Assembly (NCBI RefSeq): GCF_040802235.1
Contig: NC_133166.1
Span: forward strand, 2,480,001-2,544,000
Reading direction: 5' to 3'
DNA length: 64,000 nucleotides
DNA from: Manis javanica
Lineage: Eukaryota; Chordata; Mammalia; Pholidota; Manidae
Shown: positions 11,741-23,619 of the stretch, piece after piece
Position numbering within the stretch: position 1 is the stretch's first letter
Layout: the number at the start of each line of letters is the position of its first letter
Program-made: the position numbers and the translations under genes
The notes under the pieces: model-generated
What the model saw: only the letters and a program-made list of their open reading frames with translations
Database searches by the model: none
What the model was told of the DNA's origin: nothing

Positions 11741-12734
11741 ATTCCATGCCTTTTGGGGTCTAAAAACCTTGGACTTAGCATTACTTTTCAGTTTTTATAA
11801 CTAGCCATGTACAATTCTGAAAATGACACTTATTCCAATGATATCAAATGTAGGAATAGTTCTCCATGCTATCACATTCAAAACTTCCACTTTATACTAT
11901 TATGGTCCTTACATGATATTTAAAGTTAATATAACCTACCTACAAAAGTGTGTATGTATATGTAAGCAAAAACATCCTAATTCCAGTGTAAAGGTGATAC
12001 AAGAAAAAGTACTTCACAATATAATCATTACATGGTAATAGTCACAGGATTTATTTGTAAAATAATGTGAATTTCCAAATATCAATGCTGGAACACTTAC
12101 TGAAACAGATACTTCCATCTGTAAAATCATGACCAGTGTGTTGGTAATAAATATTGAGTGGCATTTACATTGTAAGAAGATTTTTCTGACAAGGTGAATA
12201 ATTCTTGATAAAGCTCTAAACAAAACAAATGACAATCTTCCCCCAATTCTGAATTCCTAGGCAAGCTAATGTAAAGTAAAACCTTGCAAAATATACTTTG
12301 TGTTTACTTGTGAAGGGGAGTAGATTTCAAACTCAAATAATTGTAAAGATGTTTTTTCAATGCACACATGTCTATCAAGACACTGGATGTAGAGGATGGG
12401 ACATTTTTCTTTCTCTGGGATTGTCCCTTGGATGCAAAACATTTCATCACTGTCCACTACATATTAAATGGAAATAGGGCCTCTGATATTTCTGGCAGAC
12501 AAAAAATCCAAACAGACAATTTAAAAATGTTCCTTAAAGGATATTATCACTCTGTTAAGTAACTCTACAGCTTTGTATTTTACACTGGGATTCTGTGGAT
12601 TCTTGTAGGAATTATGTGGAGGAATAGAAAATAACCAGACAATATCCCTGAGTGATAAAACCACCTGTGGTGATAGAGCATCCCATCCGCATGTTTGTGG
12701 GTCTACTAGGTCACTGGAATCAAGCAGACATGGG
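11741..12734. other. Intergenic, no recognised feature
   Basis: AT-rich sequence with only short frames on both strands, none with family features. I see no RNA gene or named repeat. Confidence 0.4.
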
Positions 12735-12872
12735 AGCTCATAAGATGTAAACTCCATGGAGCAGGAATTTTTTGATCTCTTTCATTCATTATTATATGCC
12801 CAGTGCCAAGAATAGTACCTGGCATATAAAGGACACACAGTAAATCTTTCATGAATAAATGAATGCATTTCC
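12735..12872 (+). mobile_element. L2 LINE 3' end fragment
   Basis: The order AAACTCCATGGAGCAGG, CCCAGTGCCAAGAATAGTAC, CTGGCATATAAAGGACACAC and ATGAATAAATGAATG follows the well-known L2 3' end (tissue-wide consensus recalled, not searched). It is an ancient, non-mobile fragment. Confidence 0.7.
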
Positions 12873-13279
12873 TACCTGCAATGGAAGGGAAACAAACCAG
12901 TAGAACTGATTTCCTGTGTGGCTTCTAATGATGTCATTTTACCCTTAAGCCACCAGCAGGTTTGATATCCCACACGCATTTCCTGACACCAGCAATCGCT
13001 GAACATTTGTATTCTTTGCTGTCTAGTAATAGGAAGAAATAAAAAATCTGACTACAAAACAGCCTTACCAAATCTTTGCCCAGATGGAGGGGGTCTGTAA
13101 GAAGTTGTTTTTCACATCAGCGACACATTTTCTGCCCTTATACGTGATGATGGATAGGAAGTATGCCATTCAAATCACAGCTGACTGCTCAAAGCAGACA
13201 CCTAGGATGTCACAGAAGAGGCATTTGACATTCAGGTGATCAACAAGGTTTCAAGTTCTCCATCACTAGTCAACATTGT

Positions 13280-13410
13280 AAAGCCTCATTTTCTTCATCT
13301 GTAAGACAGGAATAACTTACCTCTCCTTCGGGTTGTTGTAAAGAGATAGTTAAGTAAGGACTAAAGGCAGCACCAGGCACATCGTAAACATTCAACCCTT
13401 TGCTCTCAAA
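13280..13410 (+). mobile_element. MIR SINE fragment
   Basis: TTTTCTTCATCTGTAAGAC, GGGTTGTTGTAAAGAG and CAGCACCAGGCACATCGTAA match the core and 3' part of MIR in the sense direction. It is diverged, as expected for this mammal-wide family. Confidence 0.75.
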
Positions 13411-13552
13411 TTCATGCACCTTAGAATCACCCACCCACACCCAAATTCCTAATTTAGCAGGCTGTGGGTGGGGCCCAGGAAGCTGCTTGCATTAAAGCAT
13501 TCTGAGTGCTTATGATGTAAGTTGTCTATAGATCACATCTGAGAAATACTGA
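13411..13552 (+). mobile_element. MER5-like DNA transposon fragment (hAT-Charlie group)
   Basis: The sequence has CACCTTAGAATCACC, GGCTGTGGGTGGGGCCCAG and a CTGAGAAATACTG end in the order of non-autonomous MER5 elements. The centre is diverged and terminal repeats are not clear, so the name is tentative. Confidence 0.5.
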
Positions 13553-15699
13553 AATAAACATCAGTTGTATTCTTATTCTTTATCATAGGAATCTTGCCTG
13601 CATGACAATGTGGTGAAAACTCAAGTTTACAAATGTAAGGATATGTTGCATACTATCAATACATTATTAAGATGAGCTATGAACAGATCTACTTTGAATA
13701 CTAACACCAACACCAAAACGAGAGGGCACACATATCCTTGGGTAGAGACTGGCCTGAAGAACTGAGTTCTGTTTTTGTTCATCGGAGCCAGAAGGCTGTG
13801 GTCACCTGGCTGTGCCTGCTAAACAGTTACCATGTTATGCTTCCTAACTAAGGTTGCATTTTTGATTTTTTAGGTCAAAGAATTCATTTCCCATCCAAAA
13901 TTAGAAAAAAATATAATGTTTTGTATTTAGAGATAAGCTTCTCTCATCTGGAATTCTTCTCAAAAATATCATCTGCCTTTGTGCTTTCTTAAAGAATATC
14001 AAACTGAAAGAAAGTTAAACTTTTTTGGATGTCTTTTGGCCTTCAGACTAATAACCTCCGGTAATCTCTGCTACTGCTGCCCCAGTTGCTTTTTGGATAT
14101 TCGTGACGCTGTTTCTTCTGTAAGTAGTTCCTTAGAGTTGCTTGTATGTTTGTGCAGTTTTTCTCCTCCTACATCCTTGTCTGCAATATTAATCGCTCTT
14201 CTTTACATCTAATAATGAGAAATGCTACTTCTTCCTGTGAACTCTCAGAAGTTTTAAAAACTGTCATAGGAAGATGGTGAAGGTATCTCAAGAGGTCTTT
14301 TCTTTAGCACTTATAATACCCTAGTGTGCTAATGACCTTTGTACTGGTTATAAGGAACAAGTGAAATTTTCACCCTACCTCCATATATGATTTAGGTATC
14401 TTACCTAAAATTCTCAGCAACAGCGTCTACAGAATTCAAATCTGCTTTTACCAGGATCTTTTGTATCTGCTTCTGGATGCCCAGGGTTTGTAGATTCTTG
14501 AAATCTCATGGGATTTCATAGGCTAGGGAAATGACTAACAAGACAATTAAACAAAACTGAATGTTGACAAAGTTGTGTAGTAATTCATAATGTGGAAAAA
14601 AAGATTTTTAACTACAATTCTCTGGTGAAAATGTAATCATTCATAATTTGCATTGGCATTCTCTCTTGAGTTGCATAGAAGCTAGAGTAAACATTTGTGC
14701 ACATACATTATGTATATTATATATACACATTCATGTGCATATATCTGCATAATAAAGCAAACAATACTGTGTTATTGTTATTAAATAACAGTACTGATAT
14801 ACCACCCTGGACCTAGACCTTAGCTCCTGCCAAGTGACCCACTTCAAAGCTCTATCTCCATTGCTCATAACCTCTTTCACTTCTAGCATCTTCAGGAATG
14901 GAAGAGTTAATAATTCTCAGAAGTTATTAGTTCTAGAGTTATTACACTATTTCTTGGGAGTTGCCTGTACCAGGCACATTCTTTCATAATACTATCTTTA
15001 TTAGACCCTCCCCAAAGTACGTTGTTTTAGTGGCCATCTGGTATCTGCCAGGTTCATAACTGATACTGGTTCTAGAAACAGTTCAAAGAAATACTATTTA
15101 GGTGAGATTGGATGGTTTACATATTTGAAGATTGGACACATAAATGCACTGTACTGGGAAATGGGACACTGGTAATTCATTTCATCCAGCAGCGTAAAAC
15201 TTACCTAAGTGATCAACAGTGACATTATGGATGAAGGACCGGTGGAGGAGAAGGCACTGAGTGATAAATTTTCTGCGGCACAGAGGCATGCAAATAATAT
15301 ATTAAATATCATGTGGTGAGTTGGCTTCTAGTGAAACTTAAACCTGGACAACCCTACTGAAAGAGAGCCAGAAAGACAGATTGCCGTGGCTAGTTATCAG
15401 AGACAGCATGGGAGTAATTACCCAAAATATCACATACTACAGATATTACCAGGTATTTTGTTGTCCAGAGATTTGTGGCAATGTATCATTCATTAGCTGG
15501 TTCTTATGAATGCAGTAGTTAGAAAACCAACCAAGGTAACATCTTTCTTGGATGTGAACTAGCTACAGATGTTGTGAATTCAACTTCTTACATAATTTTC
15601 TGACATAAGTTAGTTTATAGCCATTGAAACCATAGACTGATGGTGAAGCAAAGTCTCTCTTTGAGGAAGAATCTTGGAAGTTAGCCAAGGGGGACACTG
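13553..15699. other. Intergenic, no gene recognised; right part may belong to the ERVL fossil
   Basis: I recognise no host gene in this stretch. A short TA-rich microsatellite-like tract lies near 14,700-14,760. From about 14,800 the sequence may already be retrovirus-like flank of the fossil that is recognisable from 15.7 kb, but I cannot show this. A 99-codon frame on minus (15,862-15,563) overlaps the start of that fossil and is not a gene candidate. Confidence 0.35.
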
Positions 15700-17970
15700 A
15701 AGGTACATCAGCCTTCAATCCTTCTTGTGGTTGGCTTGCAAATATTTGTGAGGTTAAACCTACACTGGGAAAAGGGAAGTACCCAGATCTTCCGTGAATT
15801 CTTGGATACTGGCTCTGAGCCAACATTAAACTGCACAGATAGAAAACACCAGAGGTACACACTTTCCAGTGAGGCTAATGGAAATGATGTGAAAGATATT
15901 TTTGGCCAGGGAGGGTTCAGTAGGACTGGCTTTGTAGCCACTCATTATTTACCAGGACGGAAAGAAATCACATGGGTTAAGAAATACGGAATATTGATTT
16001 TAATTATCCATTCCTGACCCTTGGAAGGAAGATTATTATTGTTAGAAGGTCAAGTAGAAGCTAAACTGCTACCCCTAAACGTAACCAAGATAGTAAAGAA
16101 AATGCAATATCACAGCCCTGAGGAGATATGCAGAGATTGGTGTTTTCTTTAAAGACTTGAAAGATGAAAGGGTGGGACCCCAATTCCTCACCTTGCATTC
16201 ATTCCTTTGTTTGAGGGGAAAGGAATTGAGGGCCTTTAAGATGGAGGTCAGGAGTGAACAAGTACTACAGGTAAGCAACTTGGAGAAAGCATACAGGAAT
16301 AGTAACTTTCATGATGGCAAATGAAGTAGAGAGAATCAGATTGGAGCCAAAACAAATTTATACCCTCAAGAACTGTGTAATTGAGCAGGATCACAATAAA
16401 TGAAGACATTGTGGCCATTCAGGGATAGATAATCAGCTTTGAAGTCACTGGCTGTGTGGCCGAGGCTGAAAGGCTTACATTTTATTCAGTCTTCAAAATC
16501 TGAGACTTTGTTTAGAAGATGTCTGACCTCCTTATGTGCACACATATGCACACAATTGTGTCCACACATACATATATGAAGAGGCTCTCACTAACTAGGT
16601 GTTTGAAGTGACATACTCTAAATATTAGTCAGGCTCTTTCCCTACAAACCCAGCTCATGTTCAATGGGCCTTTCTACAAACAACGAAAGCAGGTGGAATG
16701 GGCTCTGCAACATGGTTTTCTTCTCACCAAGACTAAGTCGGCTACTTCTACTGTTAGTTTGCCAAATGTCAATAGTGGAGGCTGCCACTATGCCTCTGAG
16801 AACCCATAACTTTCCGGGATTACTATGAACAAGAGAGTTATATAGTGATGAAATTAGAGTACTTCTTATTAATCCAAAATAGCAGAGGTACTGACTTTCC
16901 TCTCAGCAATAATCACGTTTTGTGGGATTTATTTTGTTTACGTTGCATTTTCACAGCAACTTAGTTCTGCTAGTGTCTGTGGATGTAGATCCACATAATA
17001 CCCTTTCCATGAACACGGTATCCCCGAAAACATTACCTCTATGAAGAAATACATTAGATGGCAAAGGGATCATAACAGTCTCCTCCAATCCACATAAATG
17101 ATTGCTTCTGTTATTTGCCTCATCATTCACAAGTTAATTAACCTAACAAAATCAAGGAATATATAAATGCTCAACCATGATTGCTCAAGTTTCCACTAAG
17201 TATATTGCATGGTTTAAAACAGCAGCCAATATGGCTCCATCTTCCTGCTGTCAAGAAGCTATGTCTCTATGAACCAAGGGGATGATGTGGCCTTGGGCCC
17301 TGTGGCAGCCAGCTAAATGAGCCTTTCAATGTTTTAAATACACAGAATGTATTTGTGCAAAGGACTTAGTCGCTGATATCTGAAACACATTTCCCCATTC
17401 CCAACTAATGAGTGATTCCACCAGGAACGTCAAGGCAGGACCATTTCTGTTAGACACTAGTCTCCCCCGATGGCTAATGTTGGCTCCAGCACCTCCCGCT
17501 AATGACCTTGTTGAAGCAATCTGAGAACGAACAGTGGTCTAGTATGCTTTTGCCATCCTTCCTTCTCTCTACTGTTCACTGTGGTCATTCTTGTGTCATG
17601 ATTTGGTGGCTCTGCTACTTATTCTGGCTCCCTTTCTATTTTCTCTTGCTCCAGCACAGCTGTTTCCCACTACAAAACCCCTGCAGACTTTGTTTCACCT
17701 TGGTGTCTCTTTCTTGGACAAGTCTGACAGCCTGTCATTATTACATGAAATAGTCCACTAAAAACTGATCCACCTAACCATAAGCTTGTATTCCCATAAA
17801 ATCTTATTTGGAAGTCTATGTGCACAAGAGTGGAATGCTTCCCCAAGGGAACACCCCGAATGCTCTGGTCATTTGGAATCTGGATATACTCTGGACATTT
17901 GGGGCTCCTCATGCTGTGATCTGACAGAGGTCATTCTACTGGGCATGGTGATTAATCCCAATCACCAGAG
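15700..17970 (+). mobile_element. ERVL-like endogenous retrovirus fossil (protease and dUTPase remnants)
   Basis: An old, heavily broken element on the plus strand. A retroviral aspartic protease-like stretch lies around 15,770-15,850 (core DTGSE). A stretch at about 17,800-17,970 resembles the dUTPase segment that ERVL elements carry at the end of pol. The distance between them is shorter than a full pol, so much is lost. No LTRs could be placed with confidence. Age: old, on the order of the early placental radiation, judged only from its decay. The right end lies inside the duplicated block, and an inverted copy of that end is at 51.5-51.8 kb. Confidence 0.5.
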
Positions 17971-20010
17971 AGATATTAGTCAGTGATACAAAATGAGATA
18001 AAAATTATGTTTGGAACCCAGAGGATTGAGTAGTATAACTTTTAAAATTCCCTTAGCATTCTCTTTCAAAGAAAAATTACTGCAACCACATAAACACAAG
18101 ATGATCAGAGACTCCAATCTAACAATAAGAAAATGTACAGCTTACCAGGTAACTTATTCAAATGTGGCGCTAAGAAAGAGTGAATGGACCACAGTCTTTT
18201 AAGGAAGTGGGTAGAGAGTTGTTTGTGATTATCTATTGTGAAGTTATAGTAGTAATTTTGTAAGTTTCAGCTATATAGATCCTTATTCCACCTCCCGCAT
18301 CTTTTTTTTTTGTTTGCTAGACACAAAGCCGAACATAAATATAAACACCCTAGTAGTATTATGTGTGGCATATCACAATCCCTGCTAACCCAGCAATGCC
18401 CACTACATGTCATCTCTGCTGTGTAATACCACCAGGAGTTCATTTTCTTTAACTAAACAGGTAAGTCCAAGAGATTTGTTGCATGAATGAGAACACTCAA
18501 GAACACGTGTATTTTTAAAAAATGTTTATTAGAATTCATTTGTCTAAAAGGCACCTTAGAAAAACCTTTCTTTTAAGACTTTAAATTTCAATTATGATAT
18601 GAGTAATAAAATTCCCTCAGGACTTTGAAGTGTAATTTCAAATTAATATGGAAGATTCTTTTGAATCCCTCCCAACCATAAACTGCAGGTGAAATATTTT
18701 CAACAGTGAGTAAAACTTACTGCCAAACTTACATTTCAACATTGTAAAGCCTTTTCTAAAATATGTTTAGTTATACTTTATTATGTTCTTATTGATTGTT
18801 CTGTTTTCCTGAAATTATTATTAGCTAGCTATACGTTATCTTCTTACTATACTAGACTTGATTCTGGAGTTGACATAGCTTTTCCATACAGAAAATAATA
18901 GAACTCTACACTTAAGCCAGTGAAAGTTACAGTAGCTGGTATACACTGATAATTATTTGGTGAATGAGATTTGGCTGATTCTCTAAAAAAGGATCAAATC
19001 AGGAGATCTTGACCAGTAGGCTGATCATCTACTTAGTAGTTCTGTATTAGGATTTATGGTAGTAAGATGTTTTAAGATAGGTTCATTATATCAAATTTAC
19101 ATTAGTTACAGATGTTTCCCTCTGAAATAATGTATTTTCTAGTCTTTCTTAACTGACATTAAATAACTGATTTTCTACTACTAATGTAGGCCAATTAGAT
19201 CTGTTAATATTACTTAAAAATAAATTTTATAGGAATAATATTATTAGGGGAAATACAGAAATTTCTTTTAGGAAATGAGAGTGTGCTGGCATAAATGGCT
19301 TTCTGTTCTACAACACTGTCTCCATCTAGCATATAGGAATTAAACAGTTGTGCCTGTGTCAGTAGTGATCTGTGTCACCCCTAGGCTGAGTGTACACCTG
19401 GGATTTACTTTTGAGGTTCATGTGAACCCCTGCTGGTGCTGGTCAGGCTTCCTGCTCGGCCTGGAGGGCCTACATTCTTTAGGACAATGTCCTTCCATTT
19501 TATTTTCTTTCATATTTTGTAATTACTGCTTTTACCAGCAGAAATATGGACATACTCATATTTTATCAACATAAATTATATTATCATTGCCTTACTTTTA
19601 AAGATCAAAATTAATGCATCTCATTCATTATTTTTTTTATCACTACCTGTATATATTTACTATATAGACTTTTCTCTTTTAAGTAATGTGAAATCATAGA
19701 CTCTAATTTCTTAAATTGCTTCATCTCACTCTAGGTATTACTTTGTATCACATAATGTTGTTTGGATGCTCAGAATCTCACAACTCGGCTGTTGAGATCC
19801 TCTTAGGTTCACCCCTATGAAAGAAAATAGGAACCTGGGAGTTAAACAGTGATTCTCAAAAGCATATCTGTAAGAACTTTTCTGATTTTTCCTTAATTGA
19901 GAACCTGTGTAAGAGATAGAAATTGGAGAGATCATGCTTTCTAAATCTAATTGTACTAAGTTATTTTAGGTGTTTCTGGGTCTTTGTGCAAATGCTTCTG
20001 GGTAAAAAAA

Positions 20011-20024
20011 CACACACACACACA
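20011..20024. repeat. Short (CA)7 microsatellite
   Basis: Seven CA dinucleotides between A-runs (20,004-20,029), probably grown from an A-rich tract. Confidence 0.9.
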
Positions 20025-20671
20025 AAAATTCTTAAGAAATTCTGTTAGGGGGATGGACAGTGATGTTTTCAATTAGCAATTATAGGAAAAAATTGCTGTA
20101 TTTCCAGAATCTCTTCCCTGGCCTTAGTGCACCTCCATATCAAAAGGTGTGTCCAAGGGGTGAAGAGAAGGAGTGCTTCTCCATATAAATAGGGGATCCT
20201 AAGGGGGTGAGAGGTGAGTGTATGCAGGGACCACAGAGGTTTCTGGGGGTCCTTCACAGCTGGGTCTAGAGAGACACAGGTGAACAGGAGTAGACGACGT
20301 CTTGTAGGTAATAAACGGATCTCTCCCACTTTACTTTTCCCTTTGACTGATTTTGGCTTAAAGGTTTATTTGCCTTGGGATGGGAACACATTTTGCCGCA
20401 GAGTTAAAATTTCGTTTTAAAGTTTGTTTGTAATGTAGAGTAACATGCAGGTCAGTAGAATCTTTAGCTTTTATGCTTAAATTTCTCACCTCTAAATTGT
20501 CCTCATATTGTCATTTTAGATCTTTTGGATTGTATTGTCTCAAAGGTTACAAATTCTTTAACTGGCACCATAAGAATTCTTGATCATGATGGAAAACAAA
20601 GGAAGTTCTTCTTGAAATGTAAACCTGGCCAAAACTGTCTTTCCATGTCCTCAGAAGGAGAGAATCTGGAT

Positions 20672-21589
20672 TTATTTGAAGAGTTTCGTCAGAGCATCCT
20701 TCACATCCTTATTCCTCAGGCTGTAGATCATGGGATTCAGCATGGGGAACACCACAGTGTAAAATGTGGAAGCTATTTTGTCCCAGTCAAAAGAATAGGT
20801 AGATCGGGGACTACCGTAAATGTAGAGAATGGAGCCGTAGTACAAGGTGACAGAGACCAGGTGGGAGGAGCATGTGGAGAAGGCTTTGAGGCGGCCCTGG
20901 GTGGAGCGCATCCTCAGGATGGTGGTGATGATGAAGAGGTAGGAGGCGAGGATGAGCACACATGGGGCAATGACATTGGAGGCCAGGAGGAAGTACAGCA
21001 CAGTCTGGTAGCCATCTTTCCTGCCACAGACCAACTTGAGTAATGGAAACGAATCACAGAAAAAGTCATCAATGACATTGTCACTGCAGAAGTTCAAGTC
21101 AAAAGTTCTTTTAGTGATGATGCAACTGTTGGTAAAGCCACCAAGGTATGAGGCTCCTACCAAAAATGCACACAGCTTTATGGACATAGCCTGTGAATAA
21201 AGCAGTGGCTTAGAGATGGCCACATAGCAGTCATACGCCATGGCAGCCAGCAGGTAACACTCACTGTACGCCAGCCCAGCAGAGAAGAAGAACTGAGCTA
21301 CACAGCCAGCAAAGGAGATGCTTTTGTCCTCAGAGATGCATGTCACTATGATCTTAGGAGTGTACACAGAGGAATACCAGAGATCAAGAAAAGACAGATT
21401 CCCAGTGTAAAAATACATGGGCGTGTGCAGCCAGGAGTCACTGCAGATCAGCACCATGAGGGTGATATTTCCTACCACGGTCACAGAGTACACGCCCAGG
21501 AATACCACAAAGAGGACGTGCTGCATTATGGGGTCTGTGCTGAAGCCCAGCAGGATGAACTCTGTCACCGTGTGGTTGCTCCTATCCAT
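20672..21589 (-). CDS. OR9G1-like: Olfactory receptor, OR9G1-like, open but with DRY Arg lost
   Basis: An open 305-residue odorant receptor on the minus strand, close to the plus-strand copies at 40.0 and 48.6 kb. The ATG at 21,587-21,589 is taken as the start; the frame upstream to 21,607 has only GTG and runs into the splice acceptor. OR landmarks: NHT at 5-7, GN at 40-41, LHTPMYF at 54-60, Cys96, KAFSTC at 235-240, PMLNPMIYSLRN at 282-293. Two oddities stand out: MAYDCY at 117-122, where the near-invariant Arg of the DRY motif (residue 121) is Cys, and Trp at residue 53 in place of Arg. Loss of the DRY Arg often impairs G-protein coupling in class A GPCRs, so the frame is intact but function is doubtful. 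Residues 61-62 (YT for FI) also differ from the siblings. Confidence 0.92.
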   Translation of the reverse strand: MDRSNHTVTEFILLGFSTDPIMQHVLFVVFLGVYSVTVVGNITLMVLICSDSWLHTPMYFYTGNLSFLDLWYSSVYTPKIIVTCISEDKSISFAGCVAQFFFSAGLAYSECYLLAAMAYDCYVAISKPLLYSQAMSIKLCAFLVGASYLGGFTNSCIITKRTFDLNFCSDNVIDDFFCDSFPLLKLVCGRKDGYQTVLYFLLASNVIAPCVLILASYLFIITTILRMRSTQGRLKAFSTCSSHLVSVTLYYGSILYIYGSPRSTYSFDWDKIASTFYTVVFPMLNPMIYSLRNKDVKDALTKLFK

Positions 21590-21607
21590 GGCTCTAAGGA
21601 ATGTCAC

Positions 21608-21628
21608 CTGGGAGGAGAAAAAAAGGAG
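21608..21628 (-). promoter_or_regulatory. 3' splice acceptor of OR coding exon
   Basis: The minus strand reads a C/T-rich tract ending CCTCCCAG, with AG at 21,609-21,608, 18 bases before the ATG. The same acceptor is present at 40,011 and 48,617 in the paralogues. The pattern fits the usual OR structure of non-coding 5' exons spliced to a single coding exon. Confidence 0.72.
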
Positions 21629-23610
21629 AGTTCAGCTTGAATTTCTGTTCTGAAGAAACGGAATTTTGCTCAATAAATAACATTGTACCACTAGTAAATC
21701 TTAAAGTCCAGGATCCAGCAATGTAATTGCTTGTTTTAGAAACAAATTACATTTTGCAGGAATCCATTTCAATTTTCCAGTTATATGCTCTTAAAAGATT
21801 CTTGGGCACATGAAAGTTTCCAAGACTTTCTTTGAGCAAACATCAATTCAAATCATGCAGGATCAAACTGAAGGTGGCTAGGAGCTGTCTACAGACAGGA
21901 GGAAGGGGACAAGTTTGTATACAGAAGATGGAGCAAAGCAAAGTAAGAATTTGATTTGTAATAGCTTAAATGGTTGCCTTATTAGGGAATGTCTAGTTGT
22001 TTATTTTGATTGATATTTCTTAGGTTTCATTTTCTGGGATTCATTGACTCTGGCTCAGGTTTTGGTTAGCTTACATAGGTACAAAAGTATAAATCCAACT
22101 CAGTCTAATGGTCTGTTAATGGCTATAGCAATATTGAATTATAAATTTCATGTTGTTAATTTATTACTTCTTTTAGGAATGATTGACTTTTTTACAATTA
22201 ATATTTTCTTGTTTTTTTTGTCTACTTGTAATATCCATTTATTTTTTTTGTTAAAGGTGTTTCTTCTCAGTTTGTAGTGTTACTTGTGTGTATCTGGAAT
22301 ATTAAAATTTATGTATTTTAATATACATTTTTAGAGATTAAATATTTTACTTCAGTTTTTCCATATATTGAGACACCGTACAGCCATTGTAAATTCTTAT
22401 TTCATGAAAATATCAATACATAAAAAATACTCAGGAGATTAAAGAAAAAACTTGATACAGACAAGTTTTAGGAAAAAAAATATACCGAAGAATGGAATAC
22501 AATAATGGGATTACAAAATTCACAAGATTCCTATTGAGAAAAGAAACAACAATCCTAAAATGATGCATTGTGCACCTTCTCCCCCAACAAAAGTACAGAC
22601 ACTGAGTTACAGTTTCTACCTATCCCAGGAATGAGACCTGTTGGTAGTTATTTGGAAATTTCCTGATAGGCACAGGTGACGTAATGTGCATGATAAATCT
22701 CCGCTGTTCCCTCCCCTCAAAGGAAGATGACCTGACTTGCAATACTTCTTTATTTTCTTTTATTCATCACTTCTGTGTCCTAATCTCCTGTCTACACACA
22801 CCTTCTGTTCTGTACAGCATCTTCGGGTATGCCTACTGCTCATTAGATACTGTCCATTCATGAAAAGCCTAACATAGCCCAGTAGAACTCAGCTGTACTG
22901 GTTGAATTTTGTTTTATATCACTGTGCTACTTTCCATGTGCTTTTGCTGGAAAACATGGATCAGTTCAATGTTTATCTCATCTTAGTGTGCTGGTTATTA
23001 TGAGATACTGTGGGCTGTTTATTTTCAGTGAATCACATCACACTGTCAGGGCCAAGAACCGGCTGTGCCAGTATGTGGTGTTGTAATGTGCAGATTTTGG
23101 TGGTGAAAACCATCAAGGGCCAGGAGACCCAGAAAGATGCTCGGACCTCCCTTGACCACAATGTATGAAAAGAATTCAGATGGAGCAACTGTTCTGGCAG
23201 GAGAGCAATCAGCATAGATGGCTGCATCATAATGTACCCCAGGGGTGATTGACAGGCAGGGACACCACAAAGTCTGTTTGTTAAAATTTCTCCCTGGGCC
23301 CCCTTGTTTTCTGTGGCCTATCAAGTATTTTCTTTACTAAACATTTTTTTTCTTTTCATACTTCTGAGACTCACATCCATTTTCCTGTGAACCTCAGGTC
23401 CCTCTCCCTTCTCCTTAGTTTAAGATGACATATATATCTCCTTCTTCCTGTCTTTGGAATCTGTCTGTGGATTCCCCATATGTACTTAACAAGCTTTGAT
23501 TTTTTTTCTCCTGTAATCAGTCTCATGTCCATTTGATTCTTAAACCAGCAGAAGACTACTTAGGGGCACTGGAAATTGCTTCCTCCACAGCAACACAAAC
23601 TGAGAACAAT
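21629..23610. other. OR upstream region within the left arm
   Basis: This holds the OR proximal upstream sequence. 21,780-22,000 aligns in reverse with 48,240-48,440 of unit B. About 22,000-22,560 is AT-rich and has no evident partner in the other units. 23,235-23,600 aligns in reverse with 38,650-39,170 of unit A and is missing from unit B. No gene is recognised. Confidence 0.5.
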
Positions 23611-23619
23611 TTTGCGCTG

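Noticed and set aside
15563-15862. 99-codon minus-strand frame
   Set aside because: Overlaps the retrovirus-like fossil on the other strand and shows no family features.
20525-21043. 172-codon plus-strand frame and similar frames antisense to the OR exons (40,974-40,576, 49,364-49,182)
   Set aside because: Shadows of the GC-rich OR coding exon on the opposite strand, repeated in every paralogue because the exon is conserved.
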